A stretch of DNA of 64,000 bases from Sphingomonas sp. Leaf208 (GCF_001421415.1 NZ_LMKH01000023.1:62001-126000); one strand, 5' to 3'. Positions 17,563-29,239 are shown, numbered from the stretch's first letter. The notes: generated by a model from the letters alone, not told the origin. Program-made: numbers and translations.

Positions 17563-17676
17563 GAGAAGCAGTCCTGCGCATGACGCGGATTTCACCTGCC
17601 TGCCACAGTCCGTTCAGGTCCCTCGGCGCAGTCTCCTCCACATCGTCCACCAAGGCCGAAACGAGAGGATACCCGC

Positions 17677-17961
17677 ATGAAGAAGTCCCTCCCCCTCGCG
17701 ATCCTCGCCGGCGCTACGCTGCTGTCCGGCACCGCAGCCGTCGCCGCGAGCCAGGCTCCGACCAAGACCGTCCAGCCGAAGACCGTCGCGACGCACACCA
17801 CCACGACCAAGACGACCACGCCCGCCGGCAACACCAAGGTCGCCAAGCGCACCACGACCGTCGCCAAGGGTCGCATGGTCACCGCCAAGCTCGCGAACGG
17901 CAAGTCCGTCACCTACAATTGCTCGCTCGCCGGCAACAAGACCAAGACCGCCTGCAAATAA
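17677..17961 (+). CDS. Small exported Thr/Lys-rich protein
   Basis: A 94-residue protein with a signal peptide (MKKSLPLAILAGATLLSG, cut near AVAA) followed by a low-complexity stretch of Thr, Lys and Val (for example TTTTKTTTPAGNTKVAK) and a C-terminal KSVTYNCSLAGNKTKTACK with two cysteines that could form one disulfide. The basic composition suggests a periplasmic or surface-bound polycation. I recognise no family. The ATG at 17677 lies behind gagaggat (17663-17670). Confidence 0.7.
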   Translation: MKKSLPLAILAGATLLSGTAAVAASQAPTKTVQPKTVATHTTTTKTTTPAGNTKVAKRTTTVAKGRMVTAKLANGKSVTYNCSLAGNKTKTACK

Positions 17962-18081
17962 GCCCGAATTAACGATGAAACCTTGCTCCCTCGCGTGCGT
18001 ACGCGTGCGCGGGGGTAGTAAGGTGCCCCCCCCTCGGCTAAGGTGTGTCATCATACCGCAACAAGCCGAAAGCGTTCAGAT

Positions 18082-20843
<2,762 letters not shown>

Positions 20844-20847
<4 letters not shown>

Positions 20848-21194
20848 GCCGCGATCCGATCGCGTACAAGGTGCTGACCGGCGAGCAGCTGGCGACCCTG
20901 GAGAGCGGGAGCTTTGCGGGGGCGCCGGTGGATGTGGCAGATGGCTATATCCACCTGTCGACGGCAGAGCAGCTGACGGAGACGGTCGACAAGCACTTCG
21001 CTGGCCAGTCGGACCTGCACGTCGCGGCGATCGATCTCGAAGCACTCGGCGACGACGTGAAGTGGGAAGAGTCGCGTGGCGGGCAGCAGTTCCCACACAT
21101 CTATGGCGGACCACTGCTGCTCGAGGTCGTACTGTCCTACGGCGCCCTGGAACGCGACGAAGCCGGCAAGGTGAAGCTCCCCGTCGCCGGCTAA
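20844..21194 (+). CDS. DUF952 family protein
   Basis: A 116-residue protein with DUF952 signatures: AYKVLTGEQLATLES at the N-terminus, DGYIHLSTAEQLTETVDKHF, and FPHIYGGPLLLEVV. The family fold resembles ADP-ribosyltransferase-like proteins, but no activity is established. Its ATG overlaps the gyrA stop as ATGA, so it is co-translated with gyrA. Inverted repeats follow. Confidence 0.88.
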
Positions 21195-21207
21195 ACCTTA
21201 CCTAAAG

Positions 21208-21266
21208 CTTGTTCTCCCGCGAAGGCGGGAGCCCAGACTGGGCTCCCGCCTTCGCGGGAGAACAAG
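21208..21266. repeat. Perfect hairpin, 'ttctcccg..cgggagaa' family
   Basis: Positions 21208-21236 are complementary to 21238-21266 with a one-base loop (core gttctcccgcgaaggcggga). It starts 14 bases after the DUF952 stop and could end gyrA transcription. Confidence 0.9.
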
Positions 21267-21389
21267 GAGCGGGGGATGGCGTTCGATTATGGCGTAGCGC
21301 TGCGAGTTACCGGTGCGGTATCAGCGGGACGGTGGTATTTTGCTCCACCGCCGACCCCTCAGTTGCTCGCGCCGTCCTCCACCAAGGCA

Positions 21390-21493
21390 CCACCCCGGCG
21401 AAGGCCGGGGCCCAATTGGAAAGTTCGGCGTAACGGAGGGATGCGCTTCGTTAGCTAGCTTCCCCAATTGGGCCCCGGCCTTTGCCGGGGTGG
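21390..21493. repeat. Inverted repeat, 'caccccggcgaaggccgggg' family
   Basis: Arms at 21390-21420 and 21463-21493 flank a 40-base spacer. Together with the hairpin at 21208 it makes a composite unit between the convergent DUF952 and hydrolase genes; 21195-21515 holds nothing else I can support. Confidence 0.9.
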
Positions 21494-21515
21494 AAAGTAT
21501 ACGGGACGCCGCCCC

Positions 21516-22463
21516 TCATCCAGCCGCAAACGCAGCCCTTACAAACCGCGCACAAGCCTCAGGCGCAGTAATCGGGATCATGTGCCCCCCCTCGATCGTA
21601 TCGATCTTAGCCCCCGGAATCACCGCCGCAGTCCGGTGACCATTCCAAGCCGGATCCAGAATCGCATCCTGCCGCCCAAACAAGATCCGCACGGGCAAGC
21701 CGATCTCCGCATACCGCCCAACCATCGTCGTCACATCGTCATTCGCCCCGGCAAGATCCGCCGCCGCCGCCGCAATCGCGATCGGTCGCGCCGACAGCGC
21801 GCCGCCGCCCCGCGTTATGAAATCTTCCGGCACAGCCTCGGGCGCGAACACGCCTTCCAGCGTCTTCTTCGCGGTCAACCGGCTAAGCGGCGTCCCCAAC
21901 ACCTGCGCGAACGCAAGACGCGCACCCGACGGAACACGTGCCAAACCGCGAAAACTCTCCGGCACCTGCTCCAGCGGCTGCGTCAACGGCGCGATCAGTG
22001 CGAGCGCGCGGACCAGATGCGGATGGTCGAGCCCGACCGCTAGGCTCAGCGCACCGCCCAGCGAATGCCCCACCAGCAGCGGCCGATCGAGCCCCAGCTT
22101 CTGGATGAAGTCGGCGATGATTGCACCCTGCCCGATGATCCCCGGCATCGCCCCCGTCGCGGTCGAATAGCCCGACCCCGGCCGGTCGACGACGATCACG
22201 CGGTAGTCGTCCTTCAGCAGGTCGACGAGCGCATAGCTGAAGTTGCGCAACTGCCCGGCGAGCCCGTGGACCATGACGATCGCCGGCCCGCTGCCGACAT
22301 CGATATAATGCAACCGAGCGCCTGCGACGTCGAGAAAACGCCCTTCCGCCGGCACCAAATCCTCGGCAAGCCGCGCGACGCGGCTCGAATAGAGCGACAG
22401 CCCGATCCCCGATACCGCCGCCAGCAGCGCCCCGCCGATCAATCGCTTGCCCGTCCGCTTCAT
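21516..22463 (-). CDS. Membrane-anchored alpha/beta hydrolase
   Basis: A 315-residue serine hydrolase with an N-terminal hydrophobic segment (residues 7-24) that probably anchors it in the inner membrane facing the periplasm. Seen: VMVHGLAGQLRNFSYAL (oxyanion region near 63), the nucleophile elbow VGHSLGGALSL with Ser134, FGRQDAILD with the Asp near 270 and GGHMIPITAPE with the His near 296. The substrate is unknown. The ATG at 22461-22463 has gaaggag six bases before it, better than the ATG two codons upstream. It diverges from another hydrolase gene. Confidence 0.88.
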   Translation of the reverse strand: MKRTGKRLIGGALLAAVSGIGLSLYSSRVARLAEDLVPAEGRFLDVAGARLHYIDVGSGPAIVMVHGLAGQLRNFSYALVDLLKDDYRVIVVDRPGSGYSTATGAMPGIIGQGAIIADFIQKLGLDRPLLVGHSLGGALSLAVGLDHPHLVRALALIAPLTQPLEQVPESFRGLARVPSGARLAFAQVLGTPLSRLTAKKTLEGVFAPEAVPEDFITRGGGALSARPIAIAAAAADLAGANDDVTTMVGRYAEIGLPVRILFGRQDAILDPAWNGHRTAAVIPGAKIDTIEGGHMIPITAPEACARFVRAAFAAG

Positions 22464-22542
22464 AGCCATCTCCTTCAAATCCTTAGTGCGCTGAACGCCC
22501 GGCCTTGTCCAAAGTCGCAGCCGCCCGCGCAGGGAACTCGTC

Positions 22543-23511
22543 GTGGCCACCAAACGTCCGACCCGCGAAGGAGATGCGCCGGTGGATCCACAGGCTCGAA
22601 CGATACTCGACACGATAAAGACGCTCGCCCCGGACGCCGATCCGCACGCGGACGACGCACAGTGGCTCGCCGACTTCCGCTACCAGACGGCGTTGCTGAA
22701 GACCTTCTCCGGCGATCCGGAACCGGTCCATGCGATCACGCACCTCATGCTGCCGTCCGAGTCCGGCCCGCTCACCGTCAGGCTCTATCGTCCCAAACCC
22801 GGCCGATTGCCGCTCCTGCTGCACATCCACGGCGGCGGCGCGATCGCCGGGTCGATCGACGGCCACGATCCGGCGTTGCGCGCGCTGGCGAACCGGACCG
22901 GCTGGCTGGTCGCCGCGCCCGCCTATCGCCTGGCGCCCGAACACCGCTTCCCCGCGCAACTCGACGATAGCTGGACGGCGTTGCAAGGCCTCGCCGCGCA
23001 AGTCGATGCGCTGGAGATCGACCCGTCGCGGATCGTTGTCTCCGGAGACAGCATAGGCGGTACGCTCGCGACCGCGCTCGCCTCCCGCGCAGCATCCGAA
23101 GGCGGACCAGCCCTAAAAGGCCAAATCCTGCTCTACCCAAACACCGACCTGCGCTGCGATACAGCCTACCCGTCGCGAAAGAGCGAGGACGGCAACATCA
23201 TCGACGCCGCGTCGCTGGAACGGCAGATCGACCTGTATCTCGCATCGCCGGACGCACGGACCGATCCGCGTGCATCACCGATCCTGGCAGAGGACCTGAG
23301 CGCCTTGCCCCCGACGCTGCTCGTAACCTGCGAGAGCGACCCACTACGCGGCGAAGGCGAAGCATACGGCCAGCGCCTGCGCGACGCGGGAGTCAACGTT
23401 GACCACGACCGGTTCGACGGCGTGATCCACGCCTTCTTGCAAATGGGCGGAAGGCTCGACGCGACCGACCGGCTCCTCGATCGCATCGCTCGCTGGCTCG
23501 ACGCCCGATGA
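22543..23511 (+). CDS. Hormone-sensitive-lipase family esterase
   Basis: A 322-residue alpha/beta hydrolase of the HSL (family IV) type. It has the oxyanion motif HIHGGGAIAG (HGGG at 96-99), YRLAPEHRFPAQLDD, the nucleophile motif SGDSIGG with Ser170, the Asp in TCESDPLRGEGE and the His in GVIHAFLQM. These enzymes hydrolyse short-chain esters; the natural substrate cannot be read. The start is a GTG at 22543 behind aggga. It lacks a signal peptide and is probably cytosolic. Confidence 0.9.
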   Translation: MATKRPTREGDAPVDPQARTILDTIKTLAPDADPHADDAQWLADFRYQTALLKTFSGDPEPVHAITHLMLPSESGPLTVRLYRPKPGRLPLLLHIHGGGAIAGSIDGHDPALRALANRTGWLVAAPAYRLAPEHRFPAQLDDSWTALQGLAAQVDALEIDPSRIVVSGDSIGGTLATALASRAASEGGPALKGQILLYPNTDLRCDTAYPSRKSEDGNIIDAASLERQIDLYLASPDARTDPRASPILAEDLSALPPTLLVTCESDPLRGEGEAYGQRLRDAGVNVDHDRFDGVIHAFLQMGGRLDATDRLLDRIARWLDAR

Positions 23512-23520
23512 TAGGAAAAA

Positions 23521-23597
23521 TGGTGCACCCAGAGCGATTCGAACGCCCGACCCTCAGATTCGTAGTCTGATGCTCTATCCAGCTGAGCTATGGGTGC
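23521..23597 (-). tRNA. tRNA-Arg (ACG)
   Basis: The minus strand folds as a complete cloverleaf with acceptor gcaccca/tgggtgc, a D-arm agctcagctggatagagc, an anticodon loop ctacgaa giving anticodon ACG, a T-arm with ttcgaatc, and an encoded CCA (23521-23523). It is identical in sequence to the copy 50 bases downstream on the plus strand. Confidence 0.95.
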
Positions 23598-23647
23598 ATC
23601 GCCGCCCCGTAACCGGTTCGACAAGCCCGCCGTGAAGCGGAAAATCC

Positions 23648-23724
23648 TGGTGCACCCAGAGCGATTCGAACGCCCGACCCTCAGATTCGTAGTCTGATGC
23701 TCTATCCAGCTGAGCTATGGGTGC
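23648..23724 (-). tRNA. tRNA-Arg (ACG), second identical copy
   Basis: The same 77-base sequence as 23521-23597, again with an encoded CCA. As both genes are on the minus strand this one is transcribed first. The spacer of 50 bases is unrelated to the genes. Confidence 0.95.
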
Positions 23725-23818
23725 ACTGGAGGGGCGCTGATAGCAGGCATTTTCGGGGGCGCAAGGGTTTGCCGCGATAAAGTTGTGTCGGGCGGCGCGG
23801 ACGCATAGAGCGGCGGGC

Positions 23819-24328
23819 ATGAAACTCGCCGCTCCGCTCCGCTCGCTGTCGCTCCTCGCCCTGCTCGCAGCGTCCGCGTGCAGCAAGGATACCACCGCCT
23901 ATCCGTCGCTCGGCCTGCGCCCGGTCGAGAAGCTCGGATTCGCCGAGCCCGAGGTGAAGACCGCGGTGGCCGCCCCCGATCCCGCCCTCGATGCCGATAT
24001 CCGGACGATATCGGGTAAGCTCGATGCGATCGCCACCGGCTTCACGCGCGACGCGGCCAAGACCGAGGCCCTCGCACGGACCGCACGCGGTGGCGCAGTC
24101 GGCAGCGACGCGTGGCTCGCCGCGCAGACCGCACTCGCCGGACTCGACGATTGGCGCGCGCAATCGTCCGCGCTGGTGACGGACATCGAACAACGCGCCA
24201 CCGATCGCGCCGCCAAGCTGCAGCCCGACTATCCCGCGCTGGCCGCGATCCGCGACAAGGCACAGGCGGAAAACGATCGCCAAGGCGCCACGATCACGCG
24301 CATCCAGGCAAGCCTCCCCGCCGCTTGA
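23819..24328 (+). CDS. Predicted lipoprotein of unknown function
   Basis: A 169-residue protein with a hydrophobic N-terminus ending in LLALLAASACSKD; the Cys is a plausible lipidation site, with Ala rather than Leu at -3. The mature part is helical with coiled-coil-like heptads (DADIRTISGKLDAIATGF, then LVTDIEQRATDRAAKLQ). I recognise no family. The ATG at 23819 is preferred over 23783 because the signal peptide begins there. It is convergent with the MFS-spermidine synthase fusion. Confidence 0.7.
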   Translation: MKLAAPLRSLSLLALLAASACSKDTTAYPSLGLRPVEKLGFAEPEVKTAVAAPDPALDADIRTISGKLDAIATGFTRDAAKTEALARTARGGAVGSDAWLAAQTALAGLDDWRAQSSALVTDIEQRATDRAAKLQPDYPALAAIRDKAQAENDRQGATITRIQASLPAA

Positions 24329-24336
24329 TCCGCTGC

Positions 24337-24364
24337 TGATCCTCCCCCGCCAAGGGGAGGATCA
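24337..24364. terminator. Hairpin between convergent genes
   Basis: tgatcctcccc (24337-24347) pairs with ggggaggatca (24354-24364) across a six-base loop. It sits nine bases past one stop and five before the other. There is no long T-run, so its role as a bidirectional terminator is inferred. Confidence 0.6.
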
Positions 24365-24369
24365 GAAGG

Positions 24370-26610
24370 CTAGAACCCCTTCAACAACGGCAGGATCGTC
24401 GAATAATCGTCGGTCCACGCGGTGAAGCCCTTGCGCGGCACCAGCGGCGCCCACGCCGGATCACCCGACCGCAACGCGGCAATCGCACGCGGATCGCGCG
24501 ACAATGCCACCCAGTCCGACGCCGACGCCCGATCGACCAGCAAGCTCGACGGGCGGTATTTGAGCTCGACTGCAGTCCACCCGCCCTCGCGCGCCGCCGC
24601 CGCGATCACCGGCTCTAGATCGATGAACCGGTTCGAGATATGCGCCAGCAACAGGCCGCGCGGCGACAGCACCCGGCCATAGGTCGCGAACGCCTCGCGC
24701 GTCATCAGGTGCATCGGCACCGAATCCGACGAGAACGCATCGAGCGCGAGCAGGTCGAGACTGTCGGGCTCGTCATGCGCGAGCGCGATCCGCGCATCGC
24801 CCATCCGGATCTCCGACTTGGGCAGGCACCGCGACAGATAGGTAAACTGCCCGGTATCGCGCGCAATCCGCACCACCGCCGGATCGATCTCGTAGAACCG
24901 CCAGCGCTGCCCCGGCCGCGCATAGCAGGAGAGCGTCCCCGTCCCGAGCCCGACTACGCCGATCCGCGCCTGGGGGCCGTACAGGGCGGGCGCGGCCTGC
25001 ATAGCCTGCCCGACGCCCGATCCCGCCGCGTAATAGGTGGTCGGCGTCCGCTCGCGCTCAGGCGAACCGCGCAACTGGATACCGTGCACCGTCGTCCCAT
25101 GATCGAGCTCACGCGTGCCGCCGTTCGGCCCCGGCTCGTCCCGCACGGTATAGACGCCAAAATAACTTCGCACTCGCGCGCCCGGATCGAGCGAGAACTC
25201 GAGCGACCGATATCCGCCGAACAGCACCAGCGCCCCCGCCAGCACGACCATGTACGGCCGCCGCGCACCGATCGCGACGAATCCGATCGCCGCTATCACC
25301 AGGAACACGAGGCCCTGCCGCCCCTCGCCGAACACGCCATCGGGATTGCCGATCCGCAAACCGGTAAGGATGACCAACGCGCAGACGATCGCGAGCAGCG
25401 CGACGTGCTTCGCCGGCCCCTTGCCCATCCACAGCGCGCGAAATCGCGCGAACAGATATATCTGCGGCACCAGCGCGCCCGCCGCGAGGATCAGCAGCGG
25501 ATACTCATACGTCCAGTCGAACACCACCGGCGCCACCAGCGCAGCGAACACGCCGCCCAGCGCGCCACCAGCCGACATCGCAAGATAGAAGCCCGTCAGC
25601 CGATCCGGCGCCGGCCGCTTGCGGTACAGCGTCGTGTGCAGCGCCACCGAGATCATGAACAGCAGCACCAGCGCGATCCCCGCGCTGAAGAACGGCCGCT
25701 CGTTGACCCCGCCCATGATGATCCCGCCGAACAGCAGAATCGTGATCGGCGCGATCCGCGTGAGCAGGTCGGCGAGCCAGCGATCGTTCGCAAACGCAAC
25801 GCTGAAACTCAGCAGGTACAGCCCGAGCGGGATCACCCACAGCAGCGGCATCGCGACGATATCGGTGGTGATGTAGGTCGACGTCGCCAGCATCATCCCC
25901 GACGGCACGAGCGCCAGCGCGATCCAGTGCGCTATCCGCTTTGCACCTGGCGGCGCGCTGGTCGCCGCAACGTGATCGACCGCCGCGGTCTTTGGCAGGC
26001 GCGTGGCGCAGGCAAGAACCAGCACGATCAGCAGCAGATACCCACCGCTCCACAACAGACTCTGGCCGTGCACCGCCATCAGCGGCTCGACCAGCAACGG
26101 GTACGCGATCAGCCCCGCGAAACTGCCCAGATTGGACGCGGCATACAGCGCATAGGGATCGCCGCCCCCGCTCGCCGCACTGAACCAGCGCTGGATCAGC
26201 GGCGCCTGCGCGGAGACCGCAAAGAACAACGGCCCGATCGACAACCCAAGGAGCCACGGCACCCAAAGCGCGGGCAACGCGTCCGCCGGCAGGTCCATCG
26301 CGATCAACCCGATCGGCAACCACAACGCCGCAACGATCAGCACGCCAAGGTGGATCGCCGCCTGCGCCCGCGGCCTCACCCGCCCGAGCCAATGCGCATA
26401 CGCATACCCTGCGAGCAGCAACGCCTGGTACACCAGCATCGCCGAGTTCCACACCGCCGGCGCGCCCCCCAGCCGCGGCAACGCCATCCGCGCCACCATC
26501 GGCTGGACGAGGAACAGCAGGAACGATCCCGTCAGGATCGTCGCGACGAACATCGTCCGGCACCAGCGCGCCATCAGCGGCTGGTTTTCGATCGATACGG
26601 TCTCAGACAT
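24370..26610 (-). CDS. Fused MFS-like membrane domain and spermidine-synthase-like protein
   Basis: About 746 residues. The N-terminal part (to about 500) has roughly 12-14 hydrophobic helices, beginning FLLFLVQPMVARMALPRLGG. The C-terminal part is a spermidine-synthase-like Rossmann fold: RIGVVGLGTGTLSCYARPGQ, RFYEIDPAVVRIA, and LDLLALDAFSSDSVPMHL in place of the usual polyamine-site residues. Such fusions are common in proteobacteria and are not proven to make polyamines. The ATG at 26608-26610 (MSETVSIEN) overlaps the end of the GNAT gene by eight bases. It is the last gene of a hemB-GNAT-fusion run. Confidence 0.82.
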   Translation of the reverse strand: MSETVSIENQPLMARWCRTMFVATILTGSFLLFLVQPMVARMALPRLGGAPAVWNSAMLVYQALLLAGYAYAHWLGRVRPRAQAAIHLGVLIVAALWLPIGLIAMDLPADALPALWVPWLLGLSIGPLFFAVSAQAPLIQRWFSAASGGGDPYALYAASNLGSFAGLIAYPLLVEPLMAVHGQSLLWSGGYLLLIVLVLACATRLPKTAAVDHVAATSAPPGAKRIAHWIALALVPSGMMLATSTYITTDIVAMPLLWVIPLGLYLLSFSVAFANDRWLADLLTRIAPITILLFGGIIMGGVNERPFFSAGIALVLLFMISVALHTTLYRKRPAPDRLTGFYLAMSAGGALGGVFAALVAPVVFDWTYEYPLLILAAGALVPQIYLFARFRALWMGKGPAKHVALLAIVCALVILTGLRIGNPDGVFGEGRQGLVFLVIAAIGFVAIGARRPYMVVLAGALVLFGGYRSLEFSLDPGARVRSYFGVYTVRDEPGPNGGTRELDHGTTVHGIQLRGSPERERTPTTYYAAGSGVGQAMQAAPALYGPQARIGVVGLGTGTLSCYARPGQRWRFYEIDPAVVRIARDTGQFTYLSRCLPKSEIRMGDARIALAHDEPDSLDLLALDAFSSDSVPMHLMTREAFATYGRVLSPRGLLLAHISNRFIDLEPVIAAAAREGGWTAVELKYRPSSLLVDRASASDWVALSRDPRAIAALRSGDPAWAPLVPRKGFTAWTDDYSTILPLLKGF

Positions 26611-27142
26611 AAGCGGGGCGGTCGATCCGGTAGAGAACATGGCGACGAAGCGGGTCGTCTTCGGCGAGCTTCGGGTGATCGAAATCGCCATCGACCACGC
26701 GCGTCATCCCGAGCCGTTCCATGAGCGCACGGCTGGCCGTGTTTGCAGGGACGGTGATCGCCCAAACGGTCGGCAAGTCCATCTCACGCCAACCCCAGGC
26801 AAGGGAAGCCTCCGCCGCCTCCCGTGCAAAGCCCTGCCCCCATTCGCTTTGGACGAGACTCCAGCCGATCTCGGGTTTCCCGTCGATCGGCGTACCGACC
26901 GGGCCGGGCTTGGGCCCGCACCAGCCGATGAACGCGCCGGTATCCCGTCGTTCGAGCGCCCAGAAGCACGCACCATAGTCGGCCAACATCGCCTTCTGGC
27001 GTGCCACCACCGCGGCGGAGTCGGCCAGCGTCGGCGCCGGCCCGAGATACGCCATCACCGCCGGATCGGCGCACATCGCATGATGCAAGGCGGCATCGTC
27101 ATCACGCCAGCCGCGCAAGATCAGCCGTTCGGTCTGGATCAT
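26603..27142 (-). CDS. GNAT family N-acetyltransferase, RimJ/RimL type
   Basis: A 179-residue acetyltransferase. Family motifs: MIQTERLILRGWRDDDAAL at the start, PEIGWSLVQSEWGQGFAREA (acetyl-CoA-binding) and VPANTASRALMERLGMTRV. It is of the RimJ/RimL type that acetylates protein N-termini or small amines. The ATG at 27140-27142 overlaps the hemB stop (ATGA) and its own stop lies inside the next gene, so all three genes are read together. Confidence 0.9.
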   Translation of the reverse strand: MIQTERLILRGWRDDDAALHHAMCADPAVMAYLGPAPTLADSAAVVARQKAMLADYGACFWALERRDTGAFIGWCGPKPGPVGTPIDGKPEIGWSLVQSEWGQGFAREAAEASLAWGWREMDLPTVWAITVPANTASRALMERLGMTRVVDGDFDHPKLAEDDPLRRHVLYRIDRPAYV

Positions 27143-28131
27143 CCGCCGAGCAATTTCGCCGCATGCGCCGCGTGGTAGGTCAGCACGCCCGAGCAACCCG
27201 CGCGCTTGAACGACATCAGCGTCTCCAGCACCATGACGTCGCGCTCCGCCGCACCCGCCGCGACGGCATGCTCGATCATCGCGTATTCGCCCGACACCTG
27301 GTACGCGAACACCGGCACCTCGAACGCCTGGCGAACGCGGACGATGATGTCGAGATACGGCAAGCCGGGCTTGACCATCACCGTATCGGCGCCCTCTGCC
27401 AGATCCATCGCGACCTCGCGAATGGCTTCCTCGGCGTTGGCGTTGTCCATCTGGTACGTCTTCTTGTCGCCCTTCAACAGCCCGCGCGAGCCGACCGCAT
27501 CGCGGAACGGCCCGTAGAACGCGCTCGCGTACTTGGCGGCGTAGGACATGATCTGGACGTTGTGGTGCGACTCCGCCTCAAGCGCGCTGCGGATCATGCC
27601 GATCCGGCCGTCCATCATGTCCGACGGCGCGATGATGTCCGCGCCCGCCTTGGCCTGGTTCAGCGCCTGCGCGACCAGCATCTCGGCGGTCGTGTCGTTG
27701 ACGACATAGCCGGCCGCGTCGACCAGACCGTCATGGCCGTGGCTCGTGTACGGATCGAGCGCGACGTCGGTCAGCACGCCGACCTCGGGCACCGCGTCCT
27801 TCAGCGCGCGGATCGCCTGGCACATGAGGTTGTCAGGGTTGAGCGCCTCGCGACCATCCTCGGTCCGGCGATCGACCTGCGTGTACGGGAACAGCGCGAT
27901 GCACGGGATGCCGAGGTCGCGCGCCTCGCGGCCGCGCGCGACGATCCCGTCGACCGACCAGCGCGACACGCCCGGCAGGCTGGCGATCGGTTGCTCGACA
28001 CCCTCCCCTTCGGCGACGAACAGCGGCCAGATCAGGTCGGCGGGAGTCAGCACGGTCTCGGCATGGAGGCGGCGGCTCCAGGCGGAGGCGCGGGTGCGAC
28101 GGAGGCGAAGCGCGGGATAGCTTGCGGTCAT
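27139..28131 (-). CDS. hemB: Delta-aminolevulinic acid dehydratase (porphobilinogen synthase)
   Basis: Condenses two 5-aminolevulinate molecules into porphobilinogen, the second common step of tetrapyrrole synthesis, in the cytosol. About 330 residues. Seen: LIWPLFVAEG, GIPCIALFPYTQ, the metal-site region DVALDPYTSHGHDG (Asp/His type, that is Mg-dependent rather than the Cys-Zn form), the active-site Lys segment IIAPSDMMDGR and the Schiff-base Lys in VMVKPGLPYLD. The ATG at 28129-28131 (MTASYPAL) is used; the frame extends 12 codons further upstream. It diverges from the lipid-kinase gene. Confidence 0.97.
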   Translation of the reverse strand: MTASYPALRLRRTRASAWSRRLHAETVLTPADLIWPLFVAEGEGVEQPIASLPGVSRWSVDGIVARGREARDLGIPCIALFPYTQVDRRTEDGREALNPDNLMCQAIRALKDAVPEVGVLTDVALDPYTSHGHDGLVDAAGYVVNDTTAEMLVAQALNQAKAGADIIAPSDMMDGRIGMIRSALEAESHHNVQIMSYAAKYASAFYGPFRDAVGSRGLLKGDKKTYQMDNANAEEAIREVAMDLAEGADTVMVKPGLPYLDIIVRVRQAFEVPVFAYQVSGEYAMIEHAVAAGAAERDVMVLETLMSFKRAGCSGVLTYHAAHAAKLLGG

Positions 28132-28238
28132 GCGGCGGGCTTTGCGGGATGCGCGGCGACGGATCAAGTTTTACGCCCCCGAAACGATAAGACAAAGCGT
28201 TACGGGTGCGAAACCGCATGCCGTGCGTTGGGGGCCTT

Positions 28239-29123
28239 ATGTCGAACGATACGATCACGTCCGCCGCGCTCGTCGTCAACGCCAAGTCGCGCAAGGGCCA
28301 GAAGCTGTTCAAGCGCGCGTGTGCGGCGATGTCGGGGCTGCCTTATGAGGTCGACGCGCATGCGGTCGAGGATCCGAAGGATCTGGAGGCGACGGTGTTG
28401 CGGGCGCTCGCGAAGAAGCCCGACCTGCTGATCCTCGGCGGCGGCGACGGCACGGTCAGCGGGCTGGTCGATCTGATGGTCGGCCATGACGTGATCCTGG
28501 GCGTGCTCCCGCTCGGCACCGCCAATAGTTTTGCGCGCACGCTCGGCATTCCGTTGAATATCGAAGGGGCGGTCGAAGTGATCCGGACCGGCAAGCCGCG
28601 GCGGATCGATCTCGGGATGATCGACGGCGATTATTTCGCGAACTGCGCGGCGATGGGCATAAGTCCGAAGATTGCCGAGACGGTGCCGCATGGGTTGAAG
28701 AAGGTCTTCGGCAAGGTCGGCTATCTGGCGTGGGCGACGTATCAATACATGCGCTTCCGCCCGTTCACGCTGATCGTGGGCGAAGGCCCGACCGCAGTGA
28801 AGATCCGCGTCGTCGAGGTGCGGATCTCGAACGGGCCGTATCATGGCGGCACCGAACTGGTGGATGCGGCGGCGGTCGATTCGGGCGAGATCGTGGTGCA
28901 GGCAGTGATGGGGCATGTGAAGCGGCGGCTGGTGCAGAACTGGTATGCCAGCGTGTTCCGGCTTGAGTCGCGGCATGAGAAGGTGCGCGATTTCCGGGGG
29001 AAGAGCCTGAAGATCAACACCATCCCGCCATTGCCGATCTCGATCGACGGCGAGGTGCTGGCGAAGACCCCGGTAACGGCGAAGGTCGCTGCGGGGATCA
29101 TCCGGGTGATGGCGCCGGCCTGA
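28239..29123 (+). CDS. Diacylglycerol kinase-catalytic-domain (YegS-like) protein
   Basis: A 294-residue lipid kinase-like protein. The nucleotide motif GGGDGTVSGLVDL lies near residue 70, preceded by VVNAKSRKGQ at the N-terminus and followed by LPLGTANSFARTLGIP. The C-terminal domain contains IDGEVL as in YegS-type enzymes. These phosphorylate diacylglycerol, phosphatidylglycerol or sphingoid lipids. In a sphingolipid-making bacterium a ceramide or sphingoid base substrate is conceivable, but this is a guess. The ATG at 28239 (MSNDTITSAAL) sits behind ttggggg. Confidence 0.9.
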   Translation: MSNDTITSAALVVNAKSRKGQKLFKRACAAMSGLPYEVDAHAVEDPKDLEATVLRALAKKPDLLILGGGDGTVSGLVDLMVGHDVILGVLPLGTANSFARTLGIPLNIEGAVEVIRTGKPRRIDLGMIDGDYFANCAAMGISPKIAETVPHGLKKVFGKVGYLAWATYQYMRFRPFTLIVGEGPTAVKIRVVEVRISNGPYHGGTELVDAAAVDSGEIVVQAVMGHVKRRLVQNWYASVFRLESRHEKVRDFRGKSLKINTIPPLPISIDGEVLAKTPVTAKVAAGIIRVMAPA

Positions 29124-29155
29124 AGGCGCGGTTGACTAGTAGCACCACCCGCCCC

Positions 29156-29213
29156 CTTGTTCTCCCGCGAAGGCGGGAGCCCAGTCTGGGTCCCCGCCTT
29201 CGCGGGGAAACAA
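29156..29213. repeat. Imperfect hairpin, 'ttctcccg..cgggagaa' family
   Basis: The left arm gttctcccgcgaaggcggga pairs with tccccgcctt cgcgggga on the right. Starts 33 bases after the lipid-kinase stop. Confidence 0.85.
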
Positions 29214-29239
29214 TCTAGTGGCGGGTAACCTTTCCTCAC

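Noticed and set aside
23521..23724. The duplicated tRNA-Arg as attachment sites of an integrated element
   Set aside because: The copies are full tRNA genes only 50 bases apart with nothing but a short spacer between them, and there is no integrase gene.
24640..26724. A 694-codon plus-strand frame under the MFS-spermidine synthase gene
   Set aside because: Antisense shadow with Arg/His/Gln-rich composition and no ribosome site or domain.
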